From DATLGD01 sp035540755 (GTDB taxonomy: Bacteria > Actinomycetota > Actinomycetes > Mycobacteriales > SCTD01): 32,290 nt of DNA. The stretch spans positions 1 to 32,290 of the forward strand of contig DATLGD010000232.1 in assembly GCA_035540755.1 (NCBI GenBank), written 5' to 3'. The notes under the pieces were generated by a model that had not been told where the DNA came from, did not search any database, and saw only the letters and a list, made by a program, of their open reading frames with translations. Both the position numbers and the translations under genes were made by a program. Positions 29,725-32,290 of the stretch are shown in pieces; positions within the stretch are counted from its first letter, which is position 1; each line of letters starts with the position of its first letter.

Positions 29725-30153
29725 TCAGTCCTCGCACTCGTGCTCGGCGTCGCACCCGCCGGGGAACGCCACGTGCCCGCCGTGCACCGCCGCGAGCAGC
29801 GACCCGAGGCGGTCGGCCGTGGTGCCCACCTCGTAGCTGAGCCGGGCGAGGTCGGCGGCCTGCAGCGGCTCGAGCGGCAGGAAGCCCTCGACCCAGACGC
29901 TCCCGTCGCTGGCGTGGACGCGGGCCAGCACCAGATCGGCGTTCGCGTCGTTGAGCTCGCGCAGCACGGGCTTGGTGGCCTCGACGCCGGTGACGGCCCG
30001 CGACCACACCCGCACGAGCCGGCCCTCGTGCGAGACGGTGACGAAGAACATCGCCGTCCCGCAGGGGAACGGCAGGTCGCCGTCGTGGTCGACGACGACC
30101 TCGGCGAGCTGGAACGCCTCGCGCGCCAGCTCCTTCACGTGCGAACGCGCCAT
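29725..30153 (-). CDS. YbjN/CesT chaperone-like hypothetical protein
   Basis: A 142-aa soluble protein. The alternation of a first helix (ARSHVKELAREAFQLA), strands GTAMFFVTVSHEGRLVRVWSRAV, a helix (VLRELNDANADLVLARV), GSVWVEGFLPLEPL and a final helix (LARLSYEVGTTADRLGSLLAAV) resembles the YbjN and type III secretion chaperone-like fold that is common in small actinobacterial proteins. The C-terminus GGCDAEHECED carries two cysteines and acidic residues. No enzymatic motif is seen. ATG 30153 has GAGG only two bases upstream; TTG 30168, which adds five residues (MSYED), is a credible alternative start. Assignment of fold is tentative. Confidence 0.68.
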   Translation of the reverse strand: MARSHVKELAREAFQLAEVVVDHDGDLPFPCGTAMFFVTVSHEGRLVRVWSRAVTGVEATKPVLRELNDANADLVLARVHASDGSVWVEGFLPLEPLQAADLARLSYEVGTTADRLGSLLAAVHGGHVAFPGGCDAEHECED

Positions 30154-30297
30154 GTCCTCGTAGGACAACGAGCACCCCGTCTCTGGCCTGGCCGGCCCTC
30201 GACCCAGGACTCCACTCTGGCAGCGAGGTCCGACAGTTCCGGGCCGCCACGGAGAACCTCTGGGTGTGCTCCGTCCGGTCCCGGGCCAGGGCTCCGC

Positions 30298-30570
30298 GTG
30301 ATCCGGCCACCGCTGCTGCTGCTGGACGTCGACGGGGTGCTCAACGTCCTGTTCGGCACCTCGGGAACCTGGCGGCGGTGGGAGACCGGCCGAGCCACGG
30401 CTGAGGGCCGGGCCTGGCCGATCCGCTGGTCACCGGACGTCGTCCAGCGGCTGTACGCCTGGCACGACGGCGACGCCGTCGAGCTGCAGTTGGCGCCGGC
30501 TGCGCCCGACCCGCTGTCCGGCCGGTGGTGGAAGTACGACGTCGTGCGCCGCCTGGTCGACGAGCATCCC
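30298..30570 (+). pseudogene. HAD-family hydrolase remnant with internal deletion
   Basis: From GTG 30298 the frame reads VIRPPLLLLDVDGVLNVLFG, containing HAD motif I (DVDGVLN). It continues with WPIRWSPDVVQRLYAWHDGD and then GRWWKYDVVRRLVDEHP. In actinobacterial relatives as I recall them, the segment VELQ is followed by WLTTW and a further 40-50 residues that include motif II (a Thr/Ser), and the C-terminus has an acidic VWVDDDL motif III. Both are missing here: VELQ is joined directly to LAPAAPD, and the sequence after 30570 no longer resembles the family. No stop closes the frame before the aldo/keto reductase start at 30709, so it is in frame with that gene. The remaining 30169-30297 and 30571-30708 hold no gene that I can support. 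Confidence 0.65.
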
Positions 30571-30708
30571 GACGTCGTGCCGGTGGACGTCGCCACGATC
30601 CGGGAAGTGCAGGAGACCGTGAAGGGTCGGCACCGTTGGTCCGTGCCGGAGCCGGGTAGGGCACGCGCGTCCCCGACACACACAGCACACCACCGAGAAG
30701 GAGCCCAC

Positions 30709-31548
30709 GTGAGCACAGTCCCGGCCCTGCCCCTTGCCGGTGGCACGTCCATCCCGCAGCTGGGGTTCGGCGTCTACCAGGTCCAGCCCGACGAGACCGT
30801 CGAGGTCGTGCGCACCGCGCTCGACGTCGGCTACCGCCACATCGACACCGCGCAGATGTACGAGAACGAGGAGGGCGTCGGCAAGGCCGTCGAGCCGCTG
30901 CGCGACGAGGTGTTCCTGACCAGCAAGCTCAACAACGGCTTCCACCGGCCCGACGACGCACGGCGTGCCTTCGACGAGACGCTGCAGCGACTGCGCACAG
31001 ACTCGGTCGACCTGTTCCTCGTGCACTGGCCGCTGCCGACGCTGTACGACGGCGACTACGTCTCGACCTGGCGCACCCTCGGGGAGTTCCTCGCCGACGG
31101 CCGGGCGAAGGCTGTCGGCGTCAGCAACTTCCAGGTCGCGCACCTCGAGCGGCTGGCTGCCGAGACCGACCTGCTGCCCGCCGTCAACCAGGTCGAGGTG
31201 CACCCGTACTTCGGCAACGAACAGGTGCGCGCCTACGGCGCGGAGCACGGCATCGTCACGGAGGCCTGGTCACCGATCGCGCAGGGCACGATCGTCGACG
31301 ACCCGGTCATCGGCGAGATCGCCACGTCGCTGGGCCGCACGCCTTCGCAGGTGACGCTGCGCTGGCACGTCCAGCGCGGCGACGTCGTGTTCCCGAAGAC
31401 GACGAAGCCCGAGCGGATGCGCGAGAACTTCGCGATCTTCGACTTCGCGCTCGACGACGCGCAGATGGACGCCATCACCGCGCTCGACCGCGGAGAGGAC
31501 GGCCGGCTCGGACCGGATCCCGACACGTTCGACTACGTGCCCGGATGA
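30709..31548 (+). CDS. aldo/keto reductase (AKR5-like, 2,5-diketogluconate reductase type)
   Basis: A 279-aa NADPH-dependent aldo/keto reductase. The catalytic tetrad is Asp46 and Tyr51 (HIDTAQMYENE), Lys73 (LTSKLNN) and His106 (LVHWPLP). The barrel continues with AVGVSNFQVAHLERL, AVNQVEVHPYF, TEAWSPIAQG and VVFPKTTKPERMRENFAIFDFAL, the usual cofactor-binding end. Length and motifs fit the prokaryotic AKR5 group. GTG 30709 is preceded by GAAGGAG with 5-base spacing, so it is the true start even though the frame is open upstream through the HAD remnant. Physiological substrate is not predictable. A thiamine-binding protein gene follows after 15 bases. Confidence 0.92.
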   Translation: MSTVPALPLAGGTSIPQLGFGVYQVQPDETVEVVRTALDVGYRHIDTAQMYENEEGVGKAVEPLRDEVFLTSKLNNGFHRPDDARRAFDETLQRLRTDSVDLFLVHWPLPTLYDGDYVSTWRTLGEFLADGRAKAVGVSNFQVAHLERLAAETDLLPAVNQVEVHPYFGNEQVRAYGAEHGIVTEAWSPIAQGTIVDDPVIGEIATSLGRTPSQVTLRWHVQRGDVVFPKTTKPERMRENFAIFDFALDDAQMDAITALDRGEDGRLGPDPDTFDYVPG

Positions 31549-31551
31549 GGG

Positions 31552-31557
31552 CATGCT
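31552..31557 (+). promoter_or_regulatory. candidate -10 element before thiamine-binding gene
   Basis: CATGCT lies six bases before GTG 31564 in the 15-base gap after the aldo/keto reductase gene. No Shine-Dalgarno is seen, so it may be leaderless or read through from upstream. Confidence 0.28.
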
Positions 31558-31563
31558 GAGCCC

Positions 31564-31863
31564 GTGATCGTCGCCTTCAGCATCAGCCCCGCCGTCACCG
31601 CCGAGGACGGCGGTGTCGCCGACGCCGTGGCCGAGGCGGTGCGGGTGGTGCGCGACTCGGGGCTGCCGCACGAGACGAATGCGATGTTCACCAACGTCGA
31701 GGGCGAGTGGGACGAGGTGATGGACGTCGTCAAGCGCGCCGTCGACGCCGTCGCGGCCCGCTCGCAGCGCGTGTCGCTGGTCCTCAAGGCCGACATCCGG
31801 CCGGGCCGGACCGGTCAGCTCACGGCGAAGGTCGAGCGAGTGGAGAGCCTGCTCCGGGACTGA
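31564..31863 (+). CDS. MTH1187-family thiamine-binding protein (UPF0045)
   Basis: A 99-aa single-domain protein. MIVAFSISPAVTAEDGGVADAVAEAVRVVRDSGLPHETNAMFTNVEGEWDEV matches the small UPF0045/MTH1187 family, and RVSLVLKADIRPGRTGQL supplies the last strand. Members form tetramers of ferredoxin-like folds and bind thiamine or its precursors; transport or storage roles have been proposed. It is soluble, with no signal peptide. GTG 31564 lies 15 bases after the aldo/keto reductase stop and the gene converges on the MFS transporter. No thiamine riboswitch is recognisable upstream. Confidence 0.88.
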   Translation: MIVAFSISPAVTAEDGGVADAVAEAVRVVRDSGLPHETNAMFTNVEGEWDEVMDVVKRAVDAVAARSQRVSLVLKADIRPGRTGQLTAKVERVESLLRD

Positions 31864-31874
31864 CCAGCTGCGGG

Positions 31875-32290
31875 TCACGCCGGCCGACCGGCCGGGACGC
31901 GCAGGCCGAGCAGGCCGCAGGCGGCGACGACGGCCGCGCTGGTCAGCAGGGCTGCAGCGAACGACGCGCGGTCGATGAGCAGCCCGGCGACCAGCGGCCC
32001 GGCGACCGCGCCGAGGTCGCTGCTCATCTGCCACACGGCGATGGCGGTGCCGCCGCGGCCCTCGACGACGTCGCCGACGACCGCTGCCGGCGCGACCCCT
32101 AGCAGGGCCCCGCCGGCGCCGAGGACGGTCATGGCCAGCAGCAGGCTGACCGGACCGGTGGCGGCGGCCAGCAGCGCGAGAGCGGCGGCGGTGAGCAGCG
32201 CGCCGGCGACGAGGGTCGGGCGCCGCCCGATCTCGTCGACCGCCCGTCCGGCGGGCAGCAGCAGCAGCGCCTGCACGGCGGCGCCGAGGG
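31875..32290 (-). CDS. MFS transporter, C-terminal part (cut by window end)
   Basis: The minus-strand frame is open from the window end to a stop at 31875, giving about 138 residues. It shows ALLLLPAGRAVDEIGRRPTL, the cytoplasmic loop motif G-x-x-x-D-x-x-GRR of major facilitator transporters, followed by paired hydrophobic helices: LVAGALLTAAALALLAAA, LLLAMTVLGAGGALLGVAPAAVVGDVV and the final LTSAAVVAACGLLGL. The motif here is in the second half of the usual 12-helix protein, so the N-terminal six or more helices are beyond the window. A drug or small-molecule efflux role is likely for the family; substrate is unknown. Confidence 0.88.
   Translation of the reverse strand, partial: LGAAVQALLLLPAGRAVDEIGRRPTLVAGALLTAAALALLAAATGPVSLLLAMTVLGAGGALLGVAPAAVVGDVVEGRGGTAIAVWQMSSDLGAVAGPLVAGLLIDRASFAAALLTSAAVVAACGLLGLRVPAGRPA

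Noticed and set aside
30298..31548. A genuine HAD-aldo/keto reductase fusion enzyme
   Set aside because: HAD motifs II and III are missing and the reductase has its own good ribosome site and normal N-terminus.
1..32290. tRNA, rRNA, CRISPR arrays, insertion sequences, prophage genes
   Set aside because: No regularly spaced repeats, transposase or integrase motifs, or tRNA-like cloverleaf sequences were recognised on reading both strands.

Overview
The window is very GC-rich (clearly above 70%), gene-dense, and uses many GTG starts and 4-bp stop/start overlaps. The gene families (13E12-type HNH endonuclease, F420/flavin LLM oxidoreductases, a mycothiol-type Rv2466c-like nitroreductase, CstA without YbdD, RsbQ/RsbP-type regulators) point to a mycothiol-using actinobacterium. 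A Geodermatophilaceae-like or related soil genus is my guess from general resemblance, not from a search. No rRNA, tRNA, CRISPR, insertion sequence or phage gene was seen. The window is chromosomal housekeeping and stress content with two small patches of gene decay.

Layout. 1-296 is the 3' end of an HNH endonuclease. 314-5186 (minus) holds a PNPOx-like protein, a beta-propeller lipoprotein, a quinone oxidoreductase and a DinG helicase. 5252-7466 (plus) is cstA with an overlapping small vicinal-cysteine protein. 7476-12318 (minus) holds a DUF2231-Rieske membrane protein, an EEP-family phosphatase/nuclease, a secreted LVIVD-type propeller protein and the DEAD-box helicase DeaD. 12414-17690 (plus) is a compact run: metallo-beta-lactamase-fold hydrolase, phosphoribosyltransferase, YihY membrane protein, then a three-gene RsbQ / PAS-GAF-PP2C-HATPase / STAS partner-switch module. 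17694-19524 is a divergent pair of single-cysteine (CPFA and CPWA) thiol-redox enzymes. 19542-23645 has an F420-type oxidoreductase, a flavin amine oxidase, an unrecognised 349-aa protein and a PIG-L deacetylase. 23691-25208 is an RhlE-like DEAD-box helicase.

25209-25817 contains no intact gene. It holds remnants of a PfkB-type kinase and of pseudouridine-5'-phosphate glycosidase (a dead psuK-psuG pair), followed by a 53-nt quasi-palindrome centred on 25731. 25818-29026 has a luciferase-like monooxygenase diverging from a tandem ABM-fold protein, then a MoaD/ThiS-like protein translationally coupled to a six-Asp-box propeller protein. 29169-32290 has a DUF4234 membrane protein, a strong bidirectional terminator, a YbjN-like protein, a HAD-family pseudogene running in frame into an aldo/keto reductase, a thiamine-binding MTH1187-family protein, and the C-terminal part of an MFS transporter cut by the window end.

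The most interesting system is the coupled RsbQ / RsbP-RsbW fusion / RsbV operon at 14645-17690. It looks like a self-contained energy or small-molecule stress switch in which the phosphatase and the putative anti-sigma kinase domain are on one polypeptide. No sigma factor gene is nearby. Second-tier leads are the cstA-linked CysCys protein, the MoaD-propeller pair, the paired monothiol enzymes, the decayed pseudouridine operon and the intergenic palindrome.
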